This document shows positions 23,119 to 30,073 of a stretch of 64,000 nt of DNA, one piece after another. The stretch spans positions 1,922,001-1,986,000 of the forward strand of contig JADJOI010000003.1 of assembly GCA_016713875.1 (NCBI GenBank). Reading direction: 5' to 3'. The stretch is from Flavobacteriales bacterium. GTDB lineage: Bacteria > Bacteroidota > Bacteroidia > Flavobacteriales_F > PHOS-HE28. The notes under the pieces were generated by a model, which was not told the DNA's origin, ran no database searches, and saw nothing but the letters and a program-made list of their open reading frames with translations. The translations under genes were made by a program, and so were the position numbers. Each line of letters starts with the position of its first letter. Position 1 is the first letter of the stretch.

Positions 23119-24222
23119 TCAACCCACCACCACCGCCCGGGTCTCATCGAGGTGGACGGGGTCGATGGTGGCCCCGAGCCCGGGTCCTTCCGGCAGGCGG
23201 ATGCGCCCCCCCGGACCGTACGCGATCCCCCCCACCACGGGGTCGCCGGTGAACATCAGTGGGGTGTCCATGTCGCAGTAGCGCACGCAGGGGTCGCTCA
23301 GCGCCAGGGCGGCCGCGGCGCTCCACGCCAGCCGGCTCTCGAGGAAGCCGCCCACCTGCACGGTCAGGCCCGCCTCGGCGGCCAGGGTGATGATCTTGCG
23401 GGCCTTGAACAGGCCGCCGCTCTTGCCCAGCTTGATGTTGAAGCGCTGGCAGGCGCCCAGGGCGATGAGCCGCTCGGCGTCGTGGTGGTCGCAGCAGCTC
23501 TCGTCGGCCATGATGGGGATGGGCGAAGCCTCCTTCACCCGGCGCAGGTCCATGAACTGCCAGCGTGGGATGGGTTCCTCGCAATGTTCAATGCCCGCGT
23601 CGGACAGGGCGTTCAGCACCCGGATGGCCGTGTCGGGGTCCCAGCCCTGGTTGGCATCGATGCGCAGAGGGATCGAAGGGATCCTTGATCGGATGGCCCG
23701 GATCCGCCTGATGTCCAGATCACCTGCGCCGCCCAGCTTCACCTTGATCACCGGGAAGCCTTCGGCGGCGACGGCCTCCGCATCGGTGGCCATCCGCTCG
23801 GGCTCACCCAGGCTCACGGTGTAGTCGGTGATGGGATCGAAGCGATCCTGCCCACCGAGGTGGATCCACAGCGGACGATCAGCGGCTTGTGCGGCCAGGT
23901 CGTGCAAGGCGATGTCGAAGGCGCTCTTGATGCTGCTGTTGCCGAAGATCAGGCGGTCCATCACCGCATGTGCTCCTTCAAGGTCGTCGGCGGAGTGGCC
24001 CACCAGGGCACGGGCCAGATGGCGGCCCACGGCCAGGCCCGTCTCCTGGGTCTCGCCGTTGATGGTCCAGAACGGGCTGCACTCCCCCCACCCCACCCGG
24101 CCGTCGGCGGTGTGGACCTGCACCACCACGTTGGTCACCTCGTGGAGGGCGCCCAGGGAGGTGACGAAGGGCGCCTTCAGGGGGATGGTGAGGGGGTGGA
24201 GGACAACGCGGTGGATGCGCAT
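23119..24222 (-). CDS. Dipeptide (L-Ala-D/L-Glu-type) epimerase, enolase superfamily
   Basis: This 367-residue enzyme of the muconate-lactonising subgroup has an N-terminal capping domain followed by a TIM barrel. The catalytic lysines are in VIKVKLGG (KxK) and NIKLGKSGG. The metal ligands are in LRIDANQGWD, HCEEPIPRW and IMADESCCDH. These and the GECSPFWTINGET substrate loop fit the L-Ala-D/L-Glu or related dipeptide epimerases of murein peptide recycling; exact specificity cannot be read. The start at 24222 (MRIHRVVLHPLTIPLK) follows a CACCTTCG box and is preferred to an ATG at 24252 that lies upstream of that box. Confidence 0.92.
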   Translation of the reverse strand: MRIHRVVLHPLTIPLKAPFVTSLGALHEVTNVVVQVHTADGRVGWGECSPFWTINGETQETGLAVGRHLARALVGHSADDLEGAHAVMDRLIFGNSSIKSAFDIALHDLAAQAADRPLWIHLGGQDRFDPITDYTVSLGEPERMATDAEAVAAEGFPVIKVKLGGAGDLDIRRIRAIRSRIPSIPLRIDANQGWDPDTAIRVLNALSDAGIEHCEEPIPRWQFMDLRRVKEASPIPIMADESCCDHHDAERLIALGACQRFNIKLGKSGGLFKARKIITLAAEAGLTVQVGGFLESRLAWSAAAALALSDPCVRYCDMDTPLMFTGDPVVGGIAYGPGGRIRLPEGPGLGATIDPVHLDETRAVVVG

Positions 24223-24229
24223 GGTCCAG

Positions 24230-24237
24230 CGAAGGTG
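24230..24237 (-). promoter_or_regulatory. -7-like box CACCTTCG for the epimerase
   Basis: CACCTTCG ends 7 bases before the ATG at 24222 on the minus strand. It is divergent from and close to the bestrophin box at 24254-24261. Confidence 0.4.
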
Positions 24238-24253
24238 GCAAGGGATCCCCACG

Positions 24254-24261
24254 TATGTTCG
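24254..24261 (+). promoter_or_regulatory. -7 box TATGTTCG overlapping the first ATG of the bestrophin frame
   Basis: TATGTTCG fits TAnnTTnG and contains the in-frame ATG at 24255. If it is the promoter, translation must begin at the next ATG, 24267, five bases after the box. Confidence 0.45.
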
Positions 24262-24266
24262 CGCTC

Positions 24267-25286
24267 ATGCATGCCGGACGTCGGTTCACCCTGCGGGAGG
24301 TCCTGTACTGGACGCGCCGCGACATCGTGTGGTTCCTCCTGCTGGCCATCGTGCCCACGGTGCTGTACGAAGTGGTCGGCTGGAAGTGGCTGACCCTGCC
24401 GTGGGTGCCCATCGCGCTCATCGGCACGGCCGTGGCCTTCCTCACCGGCTTCCGCAACAACGCGTGCTACGACCGCTTGTGGGAGGCCCGCCAGATCTAC
24501 GGCGCCATCGTGAACAGCAGCCGGAGCTGGGGCATCATGGTGCGGGACTTCATCACCGCCCGGCACGCCTCCGCACCGCTGGCCGACGGTGAACTGCAGC
24601 GGATCCATACGCGGCTCATCCACCGCCACATCGCCTGGATGCATGCGCTGCGCTTCCAGTTGCGCCAGCCGCGGGTGTGGGAGCACCTCATCAAGGTGTA
24701 CAACAGGGAGTACCGCAGGTGGTACACGATCGACGAGGTGGACTCCAAGCTGGAGGATGCGCTGCGGGGGCTGATCGCGCAGGAGGAGCAGGTGCGCGTG
24801 CTCGCCTTGAGCAACCGGGCCACCCAGCTGATCGCCGAGAGCTCGCGCGACCTGCGCGAGCTGCTGGACCGGGGGCTGATCGAGGACTTCCGCCACATGG
24901 AGCTGGAGCGGATGCTGGTGGACCTGTACACCCAGCAGGGCAAGTGCGAGCGGATCAAGAACTTCCCCTATCCCAAACAGTACGGCACCTTGAACCTGAT
25001 GTTCACACGGCTGTTCATCAACCTGGTGCCCTTCGGGATGTTGAACGAGTTCGCCAAGATGGGCGATGGGTTCGTCTGGCTCACCATCCCCTTCAGCGCC
25101 TTGGTGGCCTGGGTGTTCAACATGATGGAACGGATCGGCGAGGCCAGCGAGAACCCTTTCGAGGGCGGGGCGAACGATGTGCCCATCACGGCCATCACAC
25201 GGGCGATCGAGATCGACCTGCGGGAGATGCTCGGCGAGAAGGACATCCCCAAGCCGCTGCAGCCGGTGAACAACATCCTGATGTGA
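24267..25286 (+). CDS. Bestrophin-family anion channel
   Basis: This 339-residue membrane protein of the bestrophin (formerly UPF0187) family forms pentameric chloride or anion channels. Conserved features are WTRRDIVWFLLLAIVPTVLY, the block ALIGTAVAFLTGFRNNACYDRLWEAR, SRSWGIMVRDF, LINLVPFGMLNEF-like and ENPFEGGANDVPITAITRAIEIDLREML near the C-terminus. The start at 24267 (MHAGRRFTLREV) is chosen because the ATG 12 bases upstream lies inside the promoter-like box, and this N-terminus resembles other family members. The gene ends before a strong bidirectional terminator. Confidence 0.93.
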   Translation: MHAGRRFTLREVLYWTRRDIVWFLLLAIVPTVLYEVVGWKWLTLPWVPIALIGTAVAFLTGFRNNACYDRLWEARQIYGAIVNSSRSWGIMVRDFITARHASAPLADGELQRIHTRLIHRHIAWMHALRFQLRQPRVWEHLIKVYNREYRRWYTIDEVDSKLEDALRGLIAQEEQVRVLALSNRATQLIAESSRDLRELLDRGLIEDFRHMELERMLVDLYTQQGKCERIKNFPYPKQYGTLNLMFTRLFINLVPFGMLNEFAKMGDGFVWLTIPFSALVAWVFNMMERIGEASENPFEGGANDVPITAITRAIEIDLREMLGEKDIPKPLQPVNNILM

Positions 25287-25340
25287 GGCGCTGATACGCC
25301 GGACGCACCGACACAGGCCGCCACTTCACGGCTTGAATGG

Positions 25341-25366
25341 AAAAAGGGGCCTGGTGGCCCCTTTTT
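25341..25366. terminator. Bidirectional Rho-independent terminator
   Basis: AAAAAGGGGCC and GGCCCCTTTTT pair perfectly around a TGGT loop. It has a T tract in each direction and sits between the convergent stops of bestrophin (25286) and rplI (25385), so it serves both. Confidence 0.92.
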
Positions 25367-25384
25367 CCTGTTGTTCGTTCGAGC

Positions 25385-25831
25385 TCACTCGCCCACCACC
25401 TCGAACGGGATGCTGCGCACCACGTCGCGATGGAAGCTGACCTCGGCCTCGTAGGTGCCGATGGACTTGATCGTGTCGCCCTTGATCTTGATGTTCTTGC
25501 GGTCCACCTCGAAGCCGAGGGCCTTGATGGCATCGGCCAGCATGATGGTGTTGACGCTGCCGAAGATCTTGCCCTTCTCGCCCACCTTGGCCGCGACCTT
25601 CAGGGTCTTGTTGGCCAGGCCTTCGGCGATCTTCTCGGCCGCCGAGCGGACCTGGGCCTCCTTGTGGGCGCGCTGCTTGAGCGTTTCGTTGAGCTGCTTG
25701 CGGGCGCTGTCGGTGGCGACCGTCGCCAGGCCGCGGGGGATCAGGAAGTTGCGGGCGTAGCCGTCGCGCACCTTCACCACATCGTTGGCGTAGCCCAAGT
25801 TGTCCACGTCCGTTTTCAGAATGACCTCCAT
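25385..25831 (-). CDS. rplI: 50S ribosomal protein L9
   Basis: This 148-residue ribosomal protein is of full family length. The N-terminal RNA-binding domain MEVILKTDVDNLGYANDVVKVRDGYARNFLIPRGLA is unmistakable and joins a long connecting helix to the C-terminal domain (LGFEVDRKNIKIKGDTIKSIG). It is the last gene of rpsF-rpsR-rplI, 22 bases after rpsR, and is followed by a strong terminator. Confidence 0.98.
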   Translation of the reverse strand: MEVILKTDVDNLGYANDVVKVRDGYARNFLIPRGLATVATDSARKQLNETLKQRAHKEAQVRSAAEKIAEGLANKTLKVAAKVGEKGKIFGSVNTIMLADAIKALGFEVDRKNIKIKGDTIKSIGTYEAEVSFHRDVVRSIPFEVVGE

Positions 25832-25853
25832 GGTGATGACTGTTGGGGGTGGA

Positions 25854-26132
25854 TCACTTGAGCATGTCGCCCACGTAGGGCATGAGGGCCAGGTGGCGGG
25901 CCCGCTTGACGGCCTGGCCGACCTTGCGCTGGTACTTGAGGCTGGTGCCGGTGAGGCGGCGGGGCAGGATCTTGCCCTGCTCGTTCACGAAGCGCAGCAG
26001 GAAATCGGCGTCCTTGTAGTCGATGTACGTGATGCCGAGCTTCTTGAAGCGGCAGTACTTCTCCTTCTTGGTCTCGATCGCGATCGGGGTGAGGTAGCGG
26101 ATCTCCCCCCCGGGAGCATTGTTCTGGGCCAT
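25854..26132 (-). CDS. rpsR: 30S ribosomal protein S18
   Basis: This 92-residue protein binds the platform of the small subunit together with S6. The family core YCRFKKLGITYIDYKDADFLLRFVNEQGKILPRRLTGTSLKYQR is complete. It lies between rpsF (3 bases upstream) and rplI in the standard Bacteroidota order. Confidence 0.98.
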   Translation of the reverse strand: MAQNNAPGGEIRYLTPIAIETKKEKYCRFKKLGITYIDYKDADFLLRFVNEQGKILPRRLTGTSLKYQRKVGQAVKRARHLALMPYVGDMLK

Positions 26133-26135
26133 GGC

Positions 26136-26546
26136 TTAGCTGTTCGGTTGGTCTGCGTTCTCCTCCTTGCGGCTGCGGCGAGCGGGGCGATCGGCGGGGG
26201 CTTCCCCGCTGGTGGCGCTCTGCTTGTTGCGGCGGCGGTCGGCGAAAGCCTGGTGGTGCTTGTCCATCTTCACGGTCATGAAGCGCAGCACCCGCTCATC
26301 GCGGCGGTACTCGGTCTCGAGCTTGTCCACGAACGGGGCATCGCTCTCGAACTCGAACAGGTGGTAGAAGCCCGTGGACTTCTTCTGGATGGGATACGCG
26401 AGCTTGCGCATCCCCCAGCTCTCTTCGTGGTGGACCTTGCCACGGCCTTTCTTGATCAGGTCTTTGAATTTCTTGACCGCCTCCTTTGTCTGGTCCTCAG
26501 ACAAAACGGGAGTTAGGATGAAGACGGTCTCGTACCGGTTGGTCAT
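26136..26546 (-). CDS. rpsF: 30S ribosomal protein S6
   Basis: This 136-residue protein starts at 26546 with MTNRYETVFILTPVLSEDQ, the normal N-terminus; the in-frame ATG at 26612 lies upstream of the promoter-like box and is not used. The ferredoxin-like fold is followed by a charged tail (RRRNKQSATSGEAPADRPARR..) longer than in E. coli, as is common in this phylum. It is the first gene of the ribosomal operon and divergent from dnaX. Confidence 0.97.
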   Translation of the reverse strand: MTNRYETVFILTPVLSEDQTKEAVKKFKDLIKKGRGKVHHEESWGMRKLAYPIQKKSTGFYHLFEFESDAPFVDKLETEYRRDERVLRFMTVKMDKHHQAFADRRRNKQSATSGEAPADRPARRSRKEENADQPNS

Positions 26547-26569
26547 GGTACCAGGTGTGAAATGGGGTG

Positions 26570-26577
26570 CGAAGGTA
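26570..26577 (-). promoter_or_regulatory. -7 box TACCTTCG for rpsF-rpsR-rplI
   Basis: TACCTTCG on the minus strand gives a leader of about 20 bases before rpsF, a region where S6/S18 autoregulation is known in other bacteria. No obvious S6:S18-binding fold was identified. Confidence 0.45.
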
Positions 26578-26676
26578 GGCATTTCCGCCTGTCCGCCAAG
26601 CCCCTGCCCCACCCCACCCTCAAGGCCTTGTCCACGGCTGTTGAGATCTCCGCCCGAAGGCCGCGCGGCGCCCGGT

Positions 26677-26684
26677 TATCTTAG
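26677..26684 (+). promoter_or_regulatory. -7-like box TATCTTAG for dnaX
   Basis: TATCTTAG ends 7 bases before the ATG at 26692. Confidence 0.4.
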
Positions 26685-26691
26685 CCGCCCG

Positions 26692-28452
26692 ATGTCCGAA
26701 CGCTTCGTCGTCAGCGCCCGCAAGTACCGCCCGGCCACCTTCGATACGGTGGTGGGCCAGGAGGCCGTGACCGGCACCCTGATGAACGCCATCCGGTCCG
26801 GGCACCTGGCGCAGGCCTTCCTGTTCTGCGGTCCCCGGGGGGTGGGCAAGACCACCTGCGCCCGGATCCTGGCGCGCACCATCAACTGCGAGCACCTCAA
26901 CGCCGACCTCACCACCTGCGGCACCTGCGCCCCCTGCCGCACCTTCGAGGAGGGGCACAGCCTCAACATCTACGAGCTCGACGCGGCCAGCAACAACAGC
27001 GTCGACGACATCCGCAACCTCATCCTGCAGGTGCAGATCGCCCCGCAGGTCGGCAGCCGCAAGGTGTACATCATCGACGAGGTGCACATGCTGAGCTCGG
27101 CGGCCTTCAACGCCTTCCTGAAGACCCTGGAGGAGCCGCCCAGCTACGCCATCTTCATCCTGGCCACCACCGAGAAGCACAAGATCCTGCCCACCATCCT
27201 GAGCCGCTGCCAGGTGTTCGACTTCCGGCGGATCACGGTGACGGACATCGTGCGCCACCTGGCCGGCATCGCCGAGCGGGAGGGCATCGAGGCCGAGCCG
27301 CAGGCCCTGCACGTGATCGCCCAGAAGGCCGATGGCGGCCTCCGCGACGCGCTCAGCATCTTCGACCAGCTGGTGAGCTTCGCCGGGCGGAGCCTCACCT
27401 ACCAGGACGTGGTGAAGAACCTGAACGTGCTGGACCACGAGCACTACTTCCGGGTGACGGACGCACTGGTGGCCGGCGACGTGCCCGGGGTGCTGCTGGA
27501 GTTCGACACCATCCTGCGCAACGGCTTCGACGGCCACCTCTTCGTGGCCGGGCTGGGCCGCCACCTGCGCGACCTGCTGGTGTGCCAGGACCCGCGGTCG
27601 GCCGGTCTGCTGGAGGTGAGCGAGGAGCTGGCCGCCCGCTACGTGGAGCAGGCCGCCCGGGTGGACCGGCGCCTGCTGCTGGCCGGGCTGGAGCGTGTGG
27701 GCCAATGCGACCTGAACTACAAGGCCAGCAAGGACCCTCGCCTGCTGGTGGAGCTGCTGCTGATCCAGCTGTGCCGAAGCGCGGCGAACGGGGAAGCCCC
27801 AGCGACCGTGCCGGCAGGCGCGGAAAAAAAAAAGCCTGAGCCCGGTGGCCTGAGCGCCGCCCCGGCCATCGCCGCGGAACCCGGCCCGGCCTCCGTGACG
27901 GACGGACCGGCGGCCCCGGCCCAGCCCACGGCCGCTGCGGCCCCGGTCCCGAGCGCCCCGCCGCCCCCGGCCCGCCGCCTGGCGCGCGGGGTGTCGCTGC
28001 GCGAGATGGCCACGCCGGCAGGCCAGCGCCCCGGTTCGGCACCCGGCGCCGAAGCGCCCACCGGTCCGGTGAGCAAGGGCCCGCCCAAGCAGGTGGCCCA
28101 GGGGCTGCTGCAAAAGGCCTGGCAGGATTTCGCCATGGCCCGCAAACGCGAAGGGCGCAACAGCCTGCACGCCACCCTGATGGCCCGAGAGCCTGTGTCC
28201 GCCGGCCCCGACCTGGTCACCTTCGTCATCCTCAACGAGGTGCAGGACCGCTACTTCCGCGAGGTGGGCCAGGAGCTGATGGCCTTCCTGCGCACCGAGT
28301 TGGACGCGCCCGGCCTGGAACTGAAGGTGGTGAAGGAGGAGGTGACCGACCTGCGGCCGCGCTACACGCCGATGGACCGCTTCCGCATCCTGGCCGAGAA
28401 GAACCCGGCCCTGCTGAAGCTGAAGGACGAGCTGGACCTGGACCTGGGCTGA
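26692..28452 (+). CDS. dnaX: DNA polymerase III subunit gamma/tau with internal slippage site
   Basis: This 586-residue clamp-loader ATPase has Walker A GPRGVGKTT at residues 46-54, the zinc module Cys66, Cys76, Cys79 and Cys82, the DEVHMLS Walker B and the SRC sensor motif (LPTILSRCQVFDFRRI). The start at 26692 gives MSERFVVSARKYRPATFDTVVGQ, as expected. Residues 370-480 are a Pro/Ala-rich linker, followed by a C-terminal tau-specific domain. Codons 378-381 are GAA AAA AAA AAG within a 10-base A run. A -1 shift there would add one alanine and stop at once, giving a 382-residue gamma-like protein that ends just after the ATPase and collar domains. Confidence 0.96.
   Translation: MSERFVVSARKYRPATFDTVVGQEAVTGTLMNAIRSGHLAQAFLFCGPRGVGKTTCARILARTINCEHLNADLTTCGTCAPCRTFEEGHSLNIYELDAASNNSVDDIRNLILQVQIAPQVGSRKVYIIDEVHMLSSAAFNAFLKTLEEPPSYAIFILATTEKHKILPTILSRCQVFDFRRITVTDIVRHLAGIAEREGIEAEPQALHVIAQKADGGLRDALSIFDQLVSFAGRSLTYQDVVKNLNVLDHEHYFRVTDALVAGDVPGVLLEFDTILRNGFDGHLFVAGLGRHLRDLLVCQDPRSAGLLEVSEELAARYVEQAARVDRRLLLAGLERVGQCDLNYKASKDPRLLVELLLIQLCRSAANGEAPATVPAGAEKKKPEPGGLSAAPAIAAEPGPASVTDGPAAPAQPTAAAAPVPSAPPPPARRLARGVSLREMATPAGQRPGSAPGAEAPTGPVSKGPPKQVAQGLLQKAWQDFAMARKREGRNSLHATLMAREPVSAGPDLVTFVILNEVQDRYFREVGQELMAFLRTELDAPGLELKVVKEEVTDLRPRYTPMDRFRILAEKNPALLKLKDELDLDLG
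27824..27839 (+). promoter_or_regulatory. dnaX: dnaX slippery site A10-G with -1 frame stop
   Basis: Ten A residues (27824-27833) followed by G, in otherwise very GC-rich DNA, contain the -1 frameshift heptamer A AAA AAG. After a -1 shift the next codons are GCC TGA (stop at 27837-27839), the same layout as the E. coli dnaX frameshift. Insertion of one A by RNA polymerase slippage gives the same product. Loss of one A also leads to a stop six codons later. Confidence 0.75.
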
Positions 28453-28535
28453 GTTCCCACCGCCACGGCGCCATGAACGCAACGGAAGCGCCAAGAAGCT
28501 GAACGAACCGGCGAACGGACGGGGGTCGTCGGTCA

Positions 28536-28552
28536 TATATTGGTACCCATAT
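28536..28552 (+). promoter_or_regulatory. Promoter and imperfect palindrome upstream of the toxin-antitoxin genes
   Basis: TATATTGG (28536-28543) fits the -7 pattern. It overlaps the near-palindrome ATATTGGTACCCATAT (28537-28552), centred on GGTACC with one mismatch. A VapB-type antitoxin could bind here to repress its own operon; binding is inference. The antitoxin ATG is 18 bases downstream of the palindrome. Confidence 0.4.
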
Positions 28553-28570
28553 TCGGCGATACAGGCACCC

Positions 28571-28816
28571 ATGAAGACCACCATCGAACTGCCGGAGGCG
28601 TTGTTCGAGAAGGCCAAGCGCCAGGCACGCGCACGGAAGACCACGTTGAAGGCGCTGATCGAGCAAGGGCTGCGCATGGTGCTGGCCGAGAAGCACGGCG
28701 GCCCCGCCTTCACGCTGAGGGATGCCAGCGTAGGCGGCACCGGTCTCAACCCTGACTTCAAGGATGCGTCCTGGGAGATGGTCCGTGATACGATCTACAG
28801 AGGCGAAGGGGCATGA
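28571..28816 (+). CDS. VapB-like ribbon-helix-helix antitoxin
   Basis: This 81-residue protein begins MKTTIELPEALFEKAKRQARARKTTLKALIEQGL, a ribbon-helix-helix DNA-binding domain of the VapB type. A short C-terminal tail (DFKDASWEMVRDTIYRG) would wrap the toxin. The stop overlaps the toxin start by four bases (ATGA), the usual layout for such pairs. It should neutralise the PIN RNase encoded next and repress the operon. Confidence 0.9.
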   Translation: MKTTIELPEALFEKAKRQARARKTTLKALIEQGLRMVLAEKHGGPAFTLRDASVGGTGLNPDFKDASWEMVRDTIYRGEGA

Positions 28817-29265
28817 TCGCCGTGGACACCAATCTTCTGGTTTTCGCCCACCGGCGCGATTCGGCCTTCCATGGATCCGCCAGGGTCCTGGTCGGCCAAC
28901 TCGCGGAGGACAGGGCCGCCTGGGCCATTCCCTGGCCCTGCCTGCATGAGTTCCACGCCATCGTGACGCATCCGCGCATCTACGCACCGCCCAGCACGCC
29001 GGAACAGTCCATCGCACAGATCGAGGCCTGGCTCGCCTCTCCGACACTGCACCTGCTCTCGGAGAACGAGATGCACTGGCCTGAGCTGCGAGGGCTGTTG
29101 GGCAAGGCGAAGGTGCAAGGCCCGTTGGTGCATGACGCCCGCATCGCCGCGCTCTGCCTGAGCCATGGCGTCCGTGAGCTCTGGTCGACCGACCGCGACT
29201 TCAGCCGGTTCCCGCGCCTGCGCGTGCGCAATCCGCTGGTCGCATCCTGGATCATCGGGTCATGA
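28813..29265 (+). CDS. VapC-like PIN-domain toxin (RNase)
   Basis: This 150-residue PIN-domain protein has conserved acidic residues in the expected places: Asp5 in IAVDTNLLVFAHRRDS, Glu in WPCLHEFHAIVTHPRIY, Asp in LVHDARIAALCLSHGV and Asp in ELWSTDRDFSRF. These coordinate Mg2+ for cleavage of RNA, in known VapC proteins often tRNA or rRNA. It overlaps the antitoxin gene by four bases and the following MORN-repeat gene by four bases. Confidence 0.92.
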   Translation: MIAVDTNLLVFAHRRDSAFHGSARVLVGQLAEDRAAWAIPWPCLHEFHAIVTHPRIYAPPSTPEQSIAQIEAWLASPTLHLLSENEMHWPELRGLLGKAKVQGPLVHDARIAALCLSHGVRELWSTDRDFSRFPRLRVRNPLVASWIIGS

Positions 29266-29987
29266 GAAACCCCGCGCTCATCCTCCTCCTGCTCGCTGCT
29301 TCCTCGATGCACGCCCAGGGCTGGGACACCACAGAGGTCAAGAACGGCCGGTACAGCGTGTTCCAAAGGGATGAGCTGGGCCGTCCGAAGAACCCCGTGG
29401 CCGTGTACGACACCACCGGCCGGCTGCTGAGCCGTGTGTGTTGGCGCGAAGGCAAGCTGCATGGCCCCGCGATCCAGTATGACAGCCTGGGGCGAAAGAC
29501 CTGGCTGGAGACCTACAGGAAGGGCACGAAGCACGGGACGGAGATCTTCTTCCATCCCAATGGCCAAGTGGCCTGGAATATCCAGTGGCGTAAAGGTGTC
29601 AGAACCGGCGCCAGCGCGACGTTCCATCCGAACGGTCGCAAGGAGTGGTCCAAGGCCTACCGCGGCAACAGGCTTCATGGAGAACGGGTGCTACGCGACT
29701 CGACCGGCGCGCTGTTCAATGGCGAGTACCTGACGATATTCCCGTGGGGCATGGGTCAATACAAGACCATCTGCACCAATGGCCGCCCGCATGGCGAACT
29801 GACGGTGCTGCGAGGAGATGGGACCGTGGCCTACACCGGACGCTACAACAAGGGCTACCCCGATGGGGAGTTCATTTACTACGACAAGGCCGGCAAGGTC
29901 TATCGGACGGAGTTCTACGCGAAGGGCAGATGCGTTCGCAGCAGCGACGATATGCCGAAGGCCGGCGCCGATGAGGAAGACCCCTGA
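29262..29987 (+). CDS. Exported MORN-repeat protein, YwqK-family type
   Basis: This 241-residue protein has a signal peptide (LILLLLAASSMHAQ) followed by at least five MORN-like repeats (for example GKLHGPAIQYDSLGRK, GTKHGTEIFFHPNGQV, GRPHGELTVLRGDG, GYPDGEFIYYDKAGKV). Databases name this family 'toxin-antitoxin system YwqK family antitoxin' after a Bacillus protein, but exported Bacteroidota members are common and mostly untested. The ATG at 29262 overlaps the stop of the PIN toxin (ATGA), so it is in the same transcript. The signal peptide argues against direct neutralisation of a cytoplasmic RNase. Confidence 0.88.
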   Translation: MRNPALILLLLAASSMHAQGWDTTEVKNGRYSVFQRDELGRPKNPVAVYDTTGRLLSRVCWREGKLHGPAIQYDSLGRKTWLETYRKGTKHGTEIFFHPNGQVAWNIQWRKGVRTGASATFHPNGRKEWSKAYRGNRLHGERVLRDSTGALFNGEYLTIFPWGMGQYKTICTNGRPHGELTVLRGDGTVAYTGRYNKGYPDGEFIYYDKAGKVYRTEFYAKGRCVRSSDDMPKAGADEEDP

Positions 29988-30005
29988 CCGCATCCCCTCG
30001 TTGGG

Positions 30006-30013
30006 TAGTTTCG
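30006..30013 (+). promoter_or_regulatory. -7 box TAGTTTCG for isocitrate dehydrogenase
   Basis: TAGTTTCG lies 60 bases upstream of the ATG at 30074, leaving one of the few substantial leaders in the window. That leader is pyrimidine- and A-rich with repeated CCAACC/ACAACC words. Confidence 0.4.
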
Positions 30014-30073
30014 CGGCCGCGAACCCACAACCTGCCTTTCCCACAACCTCCAACCGCCAACCGTCCAAGCAGC

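Noticed and set aside
26620..28761. Minus-strand open frame of 713 codons opposite dnaX
   Set aside because: dnaX on the plus strand has all family motifs. The antisense frame is His/Gln/Val-rich with no recognisable domain.
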